Part shown: one piece after another, positions 1 to 10,300 of the stretch
Position numbering within the stretch: position 1 is the first letter of the stretch
Layout of the letters: each line of letters starts with the position of its first letter
Assembly (NCBI RefSeq): GCF_900005765.1
Contig: NC_041692.1
Coordinates: 1,302,001-1,366,000 of the forward strand
Reading direction: 5' to 3'
From: Plasmodium relictum
Lineage: Eukaryota > Apicomplexa > Aconoidasida > Haemosporida > Plasmodiidae
Length of the DNA stretch: 64,000 nt
The notes under the pieces: model-generated
The model's input: only the letters and a program-made list of their open reading frames with translations
Told to the model about the DNA's origin: nothing
The model's database searches: none
Made by a program: the position numbers and the translations under genes

Positions 1-1220
1 AATTTTTTTTTTTTTATATTACTTAGTGTTTTTTTTATATCCATCAATAGTGTAGCACTAGAATAATTACTCCGAGAAAAAAATGAATCATTTAAACTAC
101 TTAAGTTTTTTAACTTAATATCTTTTATAATACAATCTTCAATGCTATTATCTATTCTTTTTGTAATTTTTCTATTTATATATTCAATATTTTTATAAAT
201 ATTATCACTTTCTTCTGTACACGTTATATCACTATTATTATAAATTTTATAAGTAGTTAATTTTTTATGATATACTCTTTTATTGCTTTCTCTAGGAGTA
301 TTTGAATTATTCAGTTTATTAATTCTTTCATAGCTTATTATGTTTCTTCCTAATTTATGAATTTTTTTACTATTATTTTCTGTAATATTATTATTAGAAT
401 AATTATCATTTATTATTAGATTATGTTTATTATTATTATTATTATTATTTGAATGCTTAATATCATTAATCATAATACTTTGAAGAGTATGCACAAAATT
501 AAAGCTATAACTTCTATTTTTTTCTAATGTTTTATTATTTCTATTATTTTGAACATCATTATTTATTTTTTTAAATAAAGTACTCATTTTTTTGTTTAAA
601 ACATTATAACTTAAAATTTTACTTTCACATTTTTTATTTTTTTCATAAAGAGATACATATTTTTTTAATTCTACTTTTATTTTACTATTTTCTTCTTTAT
701 GTTTCATAGATGATAATTCTAGTTGCTCATTTTTATTCCTTAATTTTTCATTTTCTTCTATTAAATTATTTATTTTGTCAAGTAAATTATTTATATTTCT
801 GTTTTTTTCTTTTTCATTATTTAAGTTTTTTTCTAATTCGTATATATAGTTTTCTTGATTTTCTGCATTTTCTAAGCCTAACTGTAGTTTTTCAATCAAT
901 TTTTTATTTTTATTTTTTAGATTTTCCAAATTATTATCTATTATGCAGAAGTTATTCCTTAAAAATGTTTTTATATTTAATATAAAATTTTGAGAAAAAT
1001 ATTCTATAAACTTATCATCTATTTGTTCTTTATTATTATTCCATGCATTAAATTTATTATGTATGTTATAAATATTTTCAATACAACAGTCGTAAATGGA
1101 CGTATAATTTTCATTATTACTATATTTGATTTTTTCATTTAATTCTTTTAAAAAATTATTAAACAAATTAAATTCTAAATAAACATTATCCAAATAATTA
1201 TTATTAAAACTTTCATTCAT
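1..1220 (-). CDS. Coiled-coil, Asn-rich conserved protein, 5' part only
   Basis: An open frame runs from an ATG at 1220 to the left edge without a stop, giving at least 406 residues; the 3' end lies outside the window. I do not recognise a family. The first ~110 residues are mixed and include aromatic residues and Cys (a TSIYDCC stretch). Residues ~110-230 are a heptad-like Glu/Lys/Asn/Leu region that should form a coiled coil, with ELEKNLNNEKEKN and LLDKINNLIEENEKL as examples. After that the protein becomes Asn-rich, with an (Asn)n run near 430-450. No signal peptide or membrane segment is visible. The start is the first Met in the frame, and the DNA just upstream turns into noncoding AT-rich sequence. 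It is the tail-end neighbour of HP1 on the same strand. Coding status is secure from length; function is unknown. Confidence 0.85.
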   Translation of the reverse strand, partial: MNESFNNNYLDNVYLEFNLFNNFLKELNEKIKYSNNENYTSIYDCCIENIYNIHNKFNAWNNNKEQIDDKFIEYFSQNFILNIKTFLRNNFCIIDNNLENLKNKNKKLIEKLQLGLENAENQENYIYELEKNLNNEKEKNRNINNLLDKINNLIEENEKLRNKNEQLELSSMKHKEENSKIKVELKKYVSLYEKNKKCESKILSYNVLNKKMSTLFKKINNDVQNNRNNKTLEKNRSYSFNFVHTLQSIMINDIKHSNNNNNNNKHNLIINDNYSNNNITENNSKKIHKLGRNIISYERINKLNNSNTPRESNKRVYHKKLTTYKIYNNSDITCTEESDNIYKNIEYINRKITKRIDNSIEDCIIKDIKLKNLSSLNDSFFSRSNYSSATLLMDIKKTLSNIKKKK

Positions 1221-2769
1221 CTTTGTAAATAAAACAAAAATTGAAATATAAAATTCATATAGTCATATTTTCACTTCTATTGCACACAATTTTTTTTTCT
1301 TCACATAAAAAGTAAATATATGCACATCAATAAAAAGTATTGTACTTTATAGGAAGCTTAAAAAATGTAACATTATATAAAAAAAAATGAAAACTAAAAA
1401 ATCAAAGTTAAAAATAATGCCCAGAGTAAAAAAATTCAAACAAAATTGTTCAAAATTTTATATTTTAATGTTTAAAAATGAATATGTATTGTATGAATTA
1501 CATAACTACACATATGCATATTTATATATGCATATACTTATATTTCTTTGTAATACAATTTATTGCACTAATATAAACAAAAAAAAAAAAAAAACAGAAA
1601 TAAAAAATGAGTTTCCATTTTATGTATTTGGTTGTATTTTACTTTTTTCTTTATTTTTTATTTTTTTAAACTTTTATGATAGTTTAGTTGCAAATATATT
1701 TATGCATTATGTACATGTACATGCACTTGAATTTTTAACTTTTTCAAAATTTTGACAACTTATTAGAACAATTCATTAAAACAATTTTTTTCTTCTTTTA
1801 AATTAATAAATAAGACAGAAATGTAAGTTAATTTACATAGATATTATTCATAAAAAAAATAGTATTTAAAGAAAAATAGAAGAAATAAAAAAGAAATTGT
1901 AACATTATTTTATTTAATCCTTTAAAATAGCATCATGTTTTTTAAGTATAACTTTTTTATTTTAAATATGGTACATTTTTCATGTTTAAATGATACTTAA
2001 GAATATTTCTTTTAAATATAAGATAAAATTTTAATTGTTATAAATAATTTATGTTGAAATTAAAGATTCCTTTTAATTTATAAAAACTTTTTCCTATTTT
2101 ATGATAATTATTTTTTAAATAATAAAAATATAATTAATTATTTCATTTAAGAAAAAAATAATGACATTTTAACATTTTTTTTTTTTTTTTTTAAATTATT
2201 TTTTAATTATATCAAATATATTTTAAATAATAATTTTACTTTTCTAACTTTTTCATGTTATTTCTTAACATGGTATATTTTATATTCTATCTTATTGAAT
2301 ATATTTCGAAATTTATAATAATTTTATATTTTATACACTATGGTTAATATATATTAAAATTTTTGTAATTGAAGAATATACATTTAAATATGTTTAAAAA
2401 ATTGGAGAATTACTGACAAAAAAGTAAAACATTTAAATGAATGTTATTTAAAAAAAACTATGTAAAAATATATATATATATATATATATATTTAAGCAGT
2501 ATTAAAACATTTTTGAAAAAAATATATCAAAAACAACATATTTTATGTATTCTTGTTATCTATTTTTTTATATTTATCATTAAAAAACTTACACATATGC
2601 ACATAAAATCATTAAAATTGTGAAAGTAGAAATGTGTTAATAATATTTTGTAAACAAGTGCATAAAAAAAATGTTATATATTTTTTTTTAAATATATAAC
2701 TAAAAAAAAATTATTTCTTTTGCTTTTTATTTTTTTAATGTTTAAAATTTGGATTAAATTTTTTTATAG

Positions 2770-2900
2770 ATGATATTAAAAAAAAAATATGCACATATTA
2801 TATATATATATGTATATATATATATATTATGTATATATATGTTATGTATATGTGTATGTATTTATATATTATGTACACGTAAATGTATATATAAAATATA

Positions 2901-2962
<62 letters not shown>

Positions 2963-2990
2963 TATATGTAAATATATGCATATATATAAA
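2770..2990. repeat. (AT)n / (TATG)n microsatellite
   Basis: Alternating AT dinucleotides with interspersed TATG/TATC steps; the purest block is about 2906-2958. It produces spurious Tyr-Ile open frames on both strands that should not be called genes. The tract lies in the HP1 3' flank. Confidence 0.9.
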
Positions 2991-3047
2991 TTTAAATTAA
3001 GAATTTTCATTAATTATTTAAATAAGCACAAAAAAAAATATTATTGC

Positions 3048-3052
<5 letters not shown>

Positions 3053-3072
<20 letters not shown>
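3053..3072 (+). repeat. Short (GATA)n microsatellite
   Basis: About four tandem GATA units follow a short TATATA run. It sits 3' of the HP1 gene, and nothing suggests a function. Confidence 0.8.
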
Positions 3073-3078
<6 letters not shown>

Positions 3079-3297
3079 TAAATGCAGATATATATACACT
3101 TATGAAGGAATGTGAAGTATATTTAAATTTATATGAATACTACTCCACTATGGAAAAAAAAATATTTAAATTTATGTATCTTTTAATATTTGTTATGTAT
3201 TTATTTTTTTTTCTCCATTTTTTTTTTTAGTTTTTTTTTCTTTTTACAACTTATTTACAATACTACATAAAATAATAAGATGATATACAATTATACA

Positions 3298-4092
3298 TTA
3301 TGCTGTTCGGTAGCGAAGTCTAGATAATAAAAAATTTAAAAGTTCTTGAGGATAAATATATTCAATAACTTTTGATGGATATAAACTATGGATTTCTTTA
3401 TTGTTTATATTATGAATAACAGAAATATATAATTCATCTCCAACATTATGTAAATTTTTAATTACGATTCTATTCCCCTTAGCATTTTTTTTTCTTCTAA
3501 TATATTTCTTAAAATCGTTAACTTTAATGTTTAAATGACCAGTTCTTCTGATATTTGATTCTTCTACCCATTGTGGTGAAGCATTTTTCAAGCTAGCCAA
3601 AAATTCCATTTTTCTATTTTTAATTCTAACACTATATACGTCTTCTACATTTAATAAATTGCTATCGTTGCTATTAGTCTCTTGTTTTATGGATTCATTA
3701 TCTTCTTTATCACTTTTTTTTAAAGAGTTATCCGAGTGAGATATATTTTTTTTACTTTCCATTTTGTTTGTTACAATTTTATTATTATTTTTTTTTTTTG
3801 AAATTGAAGAATTTCTACTTTTGGATTTAATACTACTGTCATCTTGAATTGATAAAATATGGTTCTTTGTGTTCTTACTCTCATTAGGTGTATCATTTTT
3901 TTTTAAATAATTCATTTTTAAATTTTCCATTTTTTTCTTAAAACTTGTCAAATGTGTTAAATTACTTTCGGGTTCCCATGTATTTTCATCATCAGAATAT
4001 CCTTTCCATTTTACTAAATATAAAAAACCATTTCTTTTTTTTTTTATTTCAAGTATATCACCAATTTCAAATTCTTCATCTGACGCAGTCAT
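3298..4092 (-). CDS. HP1: Heterochromatin protein 1
   Basis: A 264-residue single-exon protein, close to the length I recall for P. falciparum HP1. The N-terminal chromodomain (about residues 6-60) reads EEFEIGDIL, then LVKWKGYSDDENTWEPE; Phe8, Trp29 and Tyr32 line up with the aromatic cage that binds di/trimethylated H3K9. A Lys/Ser/Asn-rich hinge (65-145) follows. The C-terminal chromoshadow domain occupies about 205-262 (VIKNLHNVGDELY ... SLYPSKVIEYIYPQELLNFLLSRL); in this family it dimerises and recruits partners. Residues 150-200 also look weakly chromo-like. Known role of the family in Plasmodium: nuclear silencing of subtelomeric multigene families and of the sexual-commitment gene ap2-g. 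It lies directly downstream of SET10 on the same strand, about 3.3 kb away. No feature suggests decay. Confidence 0.96.
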   Translation of the reverse strand: MTASDEEFEIGDILEIKKKRNGFLYLVKWKGYSDDENTWEPESNLTHLTSFKKKMENLKMNYLKKNDTPNESKNTKNHILSIQDDSSIKSKSRNSSISKKKNNNKIVTNKMESKKNISHSDNSLKKSDKEDNESIKQETNSNDSNLLNVEDVYSVRIKNRKMEFLASLKNASPQWVEESNIRRTGHLNIKVNDFKKYIRRKKNAKGNRIVIKNLHNVGDELYISVIHNINNKEIHSLYPSKVIEYIYPQELLNFLLSRLRYRTA

Positions 4093-7000
4093 TTTTTTCT
4101 TAAATAAAGATTATTATTATTTTATTTTATTTTTTTTATTACAAAACAAAGTATATAAATACAATTTTTTTTTTTTTACGAAAAAAAAAAAAAAAAAAAA
4201 ATTCACCTTTAGTGTAATTTTAAATATAAAAATATTTTTTAAAATATATAAATTTTTTTTTTTTTTTTAAAATAAATTCACGGCTTGTGAACATTTTTTT
4301 TATTATTTTAAAAAAAAAATTTATATATACTTTAAAAAAAAAATTAACACATTTTTATGTATACTTTTTTTTTTTTTTTATTAAATATATATTTTTTTTT
4401 TAAATAAAAATTCGTACTTTATTTTTAAATATTATGATATCAGAATTTTACAATTAAAAAAAAAATAAAATTTTAATAAACCTTTATATATGCATAATGT
4501 ATATCCCCATATATATACATTTATATGTATACATACATACACATATATAAAATATAAATAAAAATATAAGTATAAAAATAAATAATAGGTATAAAAATAA
4601 TATTAGGTATAAAAATAATTATTAGGTATAAAAATAAATATTACGTATAAAATAATTAAGTATAAATATAAAAATATATATGTATAAAATTAAAGTGTGC
4701 TCGAAATTTTTTTTCGAAACTGGTTTCTTTTTATTTTACTTTATTTCTAGTCAATTGCTTATTAAAAAAAAAAAAATAAAAAATGAATAAAACATAAAAT
4801 AAATATATATCTAATAGTACACAAATAATATATACAATGATATTTTTAGTTTATTAAAAAATTAATATCTTAATATACATATTAAGAAAAAAAAAAAGAA
4901 AAAATTACAAGAAAAATAGTGATGCAACTTTTTTTTTCTCCGCTCAATTTTTGCTTTTATTTTAAAGCTTAAATCATCTTATTATTTGTTAATGTTACAT
5001 GAAAATTTTGGAATTTAAGATTTTTTTTTTTATCTCTTTATTTTTATCAATATTTATAGTATATTATTTCAAGGTTTCTATTATACTCTTAAATTTACTA
5101 TTTTCTATAATACGGAAACAAAAAATATAGTAGATAATTTCTTATTAAAAAAAAAAATTTATAAATAGTGAATAGATTTATTAAATAGCTACATCTGTAA
5201 TTCGATAAAAAAATAAATGGGGAGGGAAAAAAAAAAGAAATTAAAAAGAAAAAAGATTTACTGTATTATAAGATACTAATTTGATTAATTTTTTTTTTTT
5301 AATTTAAAAAATTTTATGTGCATTAAAATTTGCTTTTTTATCAAATAAAAAAAAAAGTATATATATAAAAAATAAATATATTTGTTATAAAAAACAAAAT
5401 AAAAAAAATATACATAAAGTTTCTAGCAATGGAAATAGAATTAAATAAAAAGAAAAATTAATTTTCATAGAATATTAAATTATGCTAAGGGTATATATGT
5501 TTTTTTTGTTTAAATAGATAATTTATCATTTTTAATTATATATTCATATATAAATTGTAAATTTTTTATTTTTTTTTCCAAAACTATTGCAAACCTTTTA
5601 CATATTAAATATTTATTTAATATATAAAAGCTAAAAAGAATTATAATTTTTTAATTAGTTTTATAATTATTGCTCTTATATTATTTTCTTTTCTAATGAC
5701 AATAAAAGAAAAAAAAACTTCGTACCATATATATATATAAAAAAAATTAATAGAAAAAAATAGGAAATTTTGTTTAGTAAATGTAAAATAAAAATTAGTT
5801 TTTTTTTATATTTTAGAAAATTGCTATCTAAATGCTCAAAAAAAATATTATAATTTACAAAAAACTTTAGTGTTTTCCATAACATTTAATTATTACATAT
5901 ATATATATATATATATTTCACCTTTATATATTAAAATAATAATTTATTTGTTTGTACTATAAAATTTACTTTTTTTTATGTAATTCCTAAAAAATAGCAA
6001 TGACTTTCGAAAATTATTATTCTTTACAAGAGCTTTTTTTTTTTAATTTCAAAGAATTTATAGTGTGCACAATGTACAATAAATTTAAAAAAAAAATTCG
6101 ACCACAAAAAAAAAGAAAAATTATAGCAATATTTAATATAGTGATGATAATTAAAGTTAATATACTAACTCTAAAATAGTAAAAATATTTAGTAATAATA
6201 CTAAGAAAAATAATAATATTAATAATAATATAAATAACAATAATAATCAAAATAAAATTTAAAAAAAACCATGTAATATTAGCGTGATTAATTGATGTGA
6301 TAAAATATACAAGGAGGTGTAAAGTATCAAAAAAAAAAAAAAAAATAGTGAAAATTATTTATTCCTCCAAAAATATAAAAAAACCTTTAATTTTAATATT
6401 ATAATGATAAATATAGTTGTATTTTGTAAAAATATTCATGTTTTTTTTTTTGTTTTTAATCCTCTCAAATTATTTTTAGTGGTTTAATATGATGTTAATG
6501 AATTAAGGGTAATTATAAAAATTACTTAAAAAAAGTTCATATGTATTTCAGAGATTATATTAAAAACAAATTTAACATACATTATAAAAGCATATATCTA
6601 CTTTTTTTTTCAATATAATATTTTAAATAATTTATATATGTATCCTTATAAATGAAAAATGAAAATTTTTTTTATCTTTGCATTTAAAAATTATATAAGT
6701 AAATAAGCTTAAGGAACAAAAGATAATTCTATATAAGAATGTGTCTAAAAATGTAATTAAAAAAAAAATAAAATATATCAATATATTTTTTAAGAATAAA
6801 CTTTTTCAAAAATAAAAGAGATGCATACATTTTTATTTTTAAACAACTCATTAACATATTTGTAAGTGCATATGATCACCTAAACCTTTTTTCTTTTTCA
6901 AGAATATTAAATCAGAAGTTTACTTGTTCATTGTTTTTAAGTCTTATCTATTTTTTTTTTTTTTTTATTCGCTTAAAAAAGAATGATTTTAACACATAAA

Positions 7001-7365
7001 CAATTATTTTTTTTTTGAAAATATAATAATAAATTTTCATAAAGGAAATTATCAGATTCTTCATAAACTAAAAGAATTTTCTTTTCTCCCCTAAAGTAAG
7101 ACCTTTTAATTATAGTGTAGATTACATTACCTAAAAATTCTAGATGAATTGTTAAATATTTCTAAATGAGTTTCTTAAATTTTCTAAAGAGTATAGGAAA
7201 ATAAATATTTTATTTATTCCTATGAAATTATTTATTCAATTATCTGTCCGTATCTATAATTACTTTTGTTACTTCAAGTAATTTTATTTATTTTTCATAT
7301 GTACGTAATTATATAATTCCAAACGATTTAATTTGTTAATATTTACTTGGCATAAATTAAAATTT
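4093..7365. other. Intergenic region between HP1 and SET10
   Basis: It holds the HP1 promoter and the SET10 3' flank. Most of it is A/T homopolymer and simple sequence. Short open frames at 5676-5885 and 6017-6250 are low-complexity (Phe/Ile/Leu) and unconvincing. The part nearest SET10 (about 7060-7330) is less repetitive than the rest and is probably 3' UTR. A degenerate tandem repeat occupies 4566-4690. Confidence 0.7.
4566..4690. repeat. Degenerate 17-19 bp tandem repeat
   Basis: Five to six imperfect copies of a unit close to ATTAGGTATAAAAATAAT. The GGTATAAAAATAA core recurs exactly in three consecutive copies; the outer copies vary (AAGTATAAA, ACGTATAAA). The tract lies about 0.5-0.6 kb upstream of the HP1 start codon. 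Confidence 0.75.
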
Positions 7366-10300
7366 CTATTTTTTTTTTTTCCCAATTGAATCACTAGCTT
7401 CAGAATTTTTTAATTTATTAACGCTTCTTTTAGACACGCTTAAGTCATATTCTGTGTTTTTTTTATTTCTCAATGAATTTTCTTCATGCATATTCTTCTG
7501 TCTTTTAGTAATACTATTGTTGTTACAATTATATTCACAATTACTCTTTCTTTTTCTTTTTTCAATTTTTAATTCTAAGGAACAGTTGTTAAGTTTTATA
7601 TCTTTTTTAAAATCTTGATGAAACAAATCCTTAAAGCTACTAGCTAAAGGATATTCAATATTGTTTGTTGACTGTTTTAAAAGTTCTTGAAATAAAAAGC
7701 ACGGAGTTATCCACTCAACGTCACCATCCTCATAAGTTATAACAAAAAAATTATTATTATCTTCATCTTTTATATGCTTAGTAACAGTACCAACGAAAGT
7801 TCCATTTGTAAATTCTCTTTGAAATTTAGTTTTTCCTAATTCTATACCAAAAAGGGGAACAAAATTACTTACTTTATTATTATTTATCAAGGAATTGAAA
7901 TTATTCACTTCTTTACCTAATATTTCTTTTGTATTATTTAAATTTACATTTGAAAATTTTTCACTTTTTAAAGTTTCATTTTTATGAGGACTTTTATTTT
8001 TAATATTATTATTTTTTATTATGCTAGAATCATTTACTTCATTTTGAGGAGATTTTTTATTCTTATGTAAATCATTATTTTCACTTTTCAAGTATTCTTT
8101 TTCCTGATTAATTTTAGTTAATTCAATATCACTGTTATGCTTACGTTTATTAGAATTGTTTGTGTTGAAATTCTCTTTATTATTAACTGTTTCACTTAAA
8201 TTATTATGTAATGTATTCTTTTCTTTTTTTCTGTCATAATTATCGATATTTTTCTTTTTCTCTATACTTAATGAATTTTTATTTTCTTTAAAAATTTTAT
8301 CATTTGTATGATGATTTTCTTTATTTAATGATCCTTTTATTTCATAAAAAGATTTATCATCCTTTTCCAATTTATTGAAACTATCGTTCTTTACTTCGAA
8401 TGGAGAAATATTACTAAAATTTATTTCTAAATTCATATTTTTATCATTTTCAATTATAGAATTATCACTTTTTATTATGTTTAAATATGCACCATTTAAT
8501 TCTTTTTTCCTATATTCTTTTATAGTATTTGCTAGTTCCCTTATAACTGATTGGATGCATTCACTTGATGATTTGAATAAATCCTCATCAGTTAGACAAT
8601 CATTATAATTAGAATGAAAATGCATTTTTGTTACTCGACATATAATTGCCTTTGCCAAATCATGATGCTTATTATAACAACTAGAACAGACTGACAATTT
8701 CTTTAAATGATCATTTAAGGGAAGAGATGGTTGATTAGTGCTTATTCCTTTTTCAAAATCTTTTATTAGAGGAAATCCTATATATTTTTTACTTAATTTC
8801 ATCATATAATTACAACATACATTATTATTTTTATCTTTTTTTCTCATTTCTTTTAAATTTTTAACAATGTTATTTGACTTTTTGTATAATATTTTTTCAT
8901 ATGTATTTGAAAAATTAGAATCTATTTCACTAGTATCATTCCCAGATTTCTCAAAAGATAACTTTTCTTCTCTCAGAGTATTTTCCTTTTTATCTTTTGT
9001 TAGCAAATTACAACTTGAATCATCTACTAAGTTATCACTGTTCTTTTTTTTTAATTTTTGTTCATTCTCTTCTTTTACAAAATTAGAATTTTTTTCTTTT
9101 TTCTTTAGCAAATCATTAATATTCTCATTTATTTTTATAAAATCTTCAATACATTTTTTATTTTGTAATAGAAAATTTAATGTTCCTTTTCTCATTTTCA
9201 AGGTACTCTTGTAATTGTCACTATTTAAAAAGAAATCAATTTTTTCTCTAATTACCAATAAATCATTAATTTTTTTTTTATAATAAACTAGTAATTGAAT
9301 TTCAAAGTTATTTAATAATAAATTATTACCTCTTTCATTTTTTAAAAAATTGTCTTCATTTTCTTTATTTTCTGACAAATTATTTTCACTTTCTTTTTTC
9401 TCTAATATATCATCCAATATTTCTTTATTTTTTTCCAAATCATTTATATTTTCTTTGCTTTGCAATAATTTTCTTATATTTTCATAACATTTATGTACAT
9501 TATCAATGCCATCATTTTGAGATTCAACGAATGTAGTTTTATCAAAGGTGCTATTACTTAAAGACTTGTTATATTCCTTCAAATTATCTATTTGTACATC
9601 ATTAAATAGATCAATCAATTTTTTTTGATTTTCTTTTTCAATATAATTTAAAAATTCCTTTTGATTAATTAAATTCAGGCAAAATTGAATACAGCTAGAA
9701 CAAAACCAATCATAATTTTCATTAACTTCTTCGTTTAATTTATGAACACATTTTAGATGATAAATACTATTACACCCTGAACACATAATAAAATTATTTC
9801 CATCAGTATTAATATTATGCATACAAATATTACATGTGGTATTATTTTTTAATAAATTGTATTTTTCTACAATATCATCTAATCCAATAAATAATTTATC
9901 TTTACTTAAGTTTAATTTGTTTAATCTATGCTCGAAATTATTTTTAATAAATTCATTTAAACATGTATCATTAACTCTTTCAAACCATTCAAAACCAAAA
10001 TCAGCAAAAATTTCTTCTCCTGGGTTAATTTCTATACCTGGGATAGAAGTTAAAATAATATGAGGCCATCCATCAAGATAAACCAATTGCCATTCGGCAT
10101 TTATCCTGAAATCATAATTATTAAATATGCTACAAGTCTTGTAATGATTAACTAATGACATTTCGTTAAACATATAAGAGGAATCAACAGCATATGTGTA
10201 ATTATCTGGTAGTATAATTAAATTGTTTAAATTTTTTGATTTTTTTACTTTATGAATATTATTTGAGGAGTTATGATTTCGAGAATTAATTAAATTAGAA

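Larger units (their letters stand above)
1221..3297. other. Intergenic region between the coiled-coil gene and HP1
   Basis: Two kilobases that should hold the promoter of the left-edge gene and the 3' UTR of HP1, both on the minus strand. It holds long T and A tracts, a large (AT)n block and a short GATA repeat. A 122-codon plus-strand open frame (1387-1755) is the only coding-like stretch; it is interrupted by a Lys run from a poly-A tract and has no recognisable domain. A TGTACATGTACA palindrome lies at 1710-1721. Confidence 0.7.

Noticed and set aside
2770-3010. Three Tyr/Ile-rich open frames on both strands
   Set aside because: They are translations of the (AT)n microsatellite and have no protein-like composition.
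5676-6250. Two minus-strand open frames of 69 and 77 codons in the HP1/SET10 spacer
   Set aside because: Low-complexity Phe/Ile/Leu/Lys sequence without start context, domain or splice partners.
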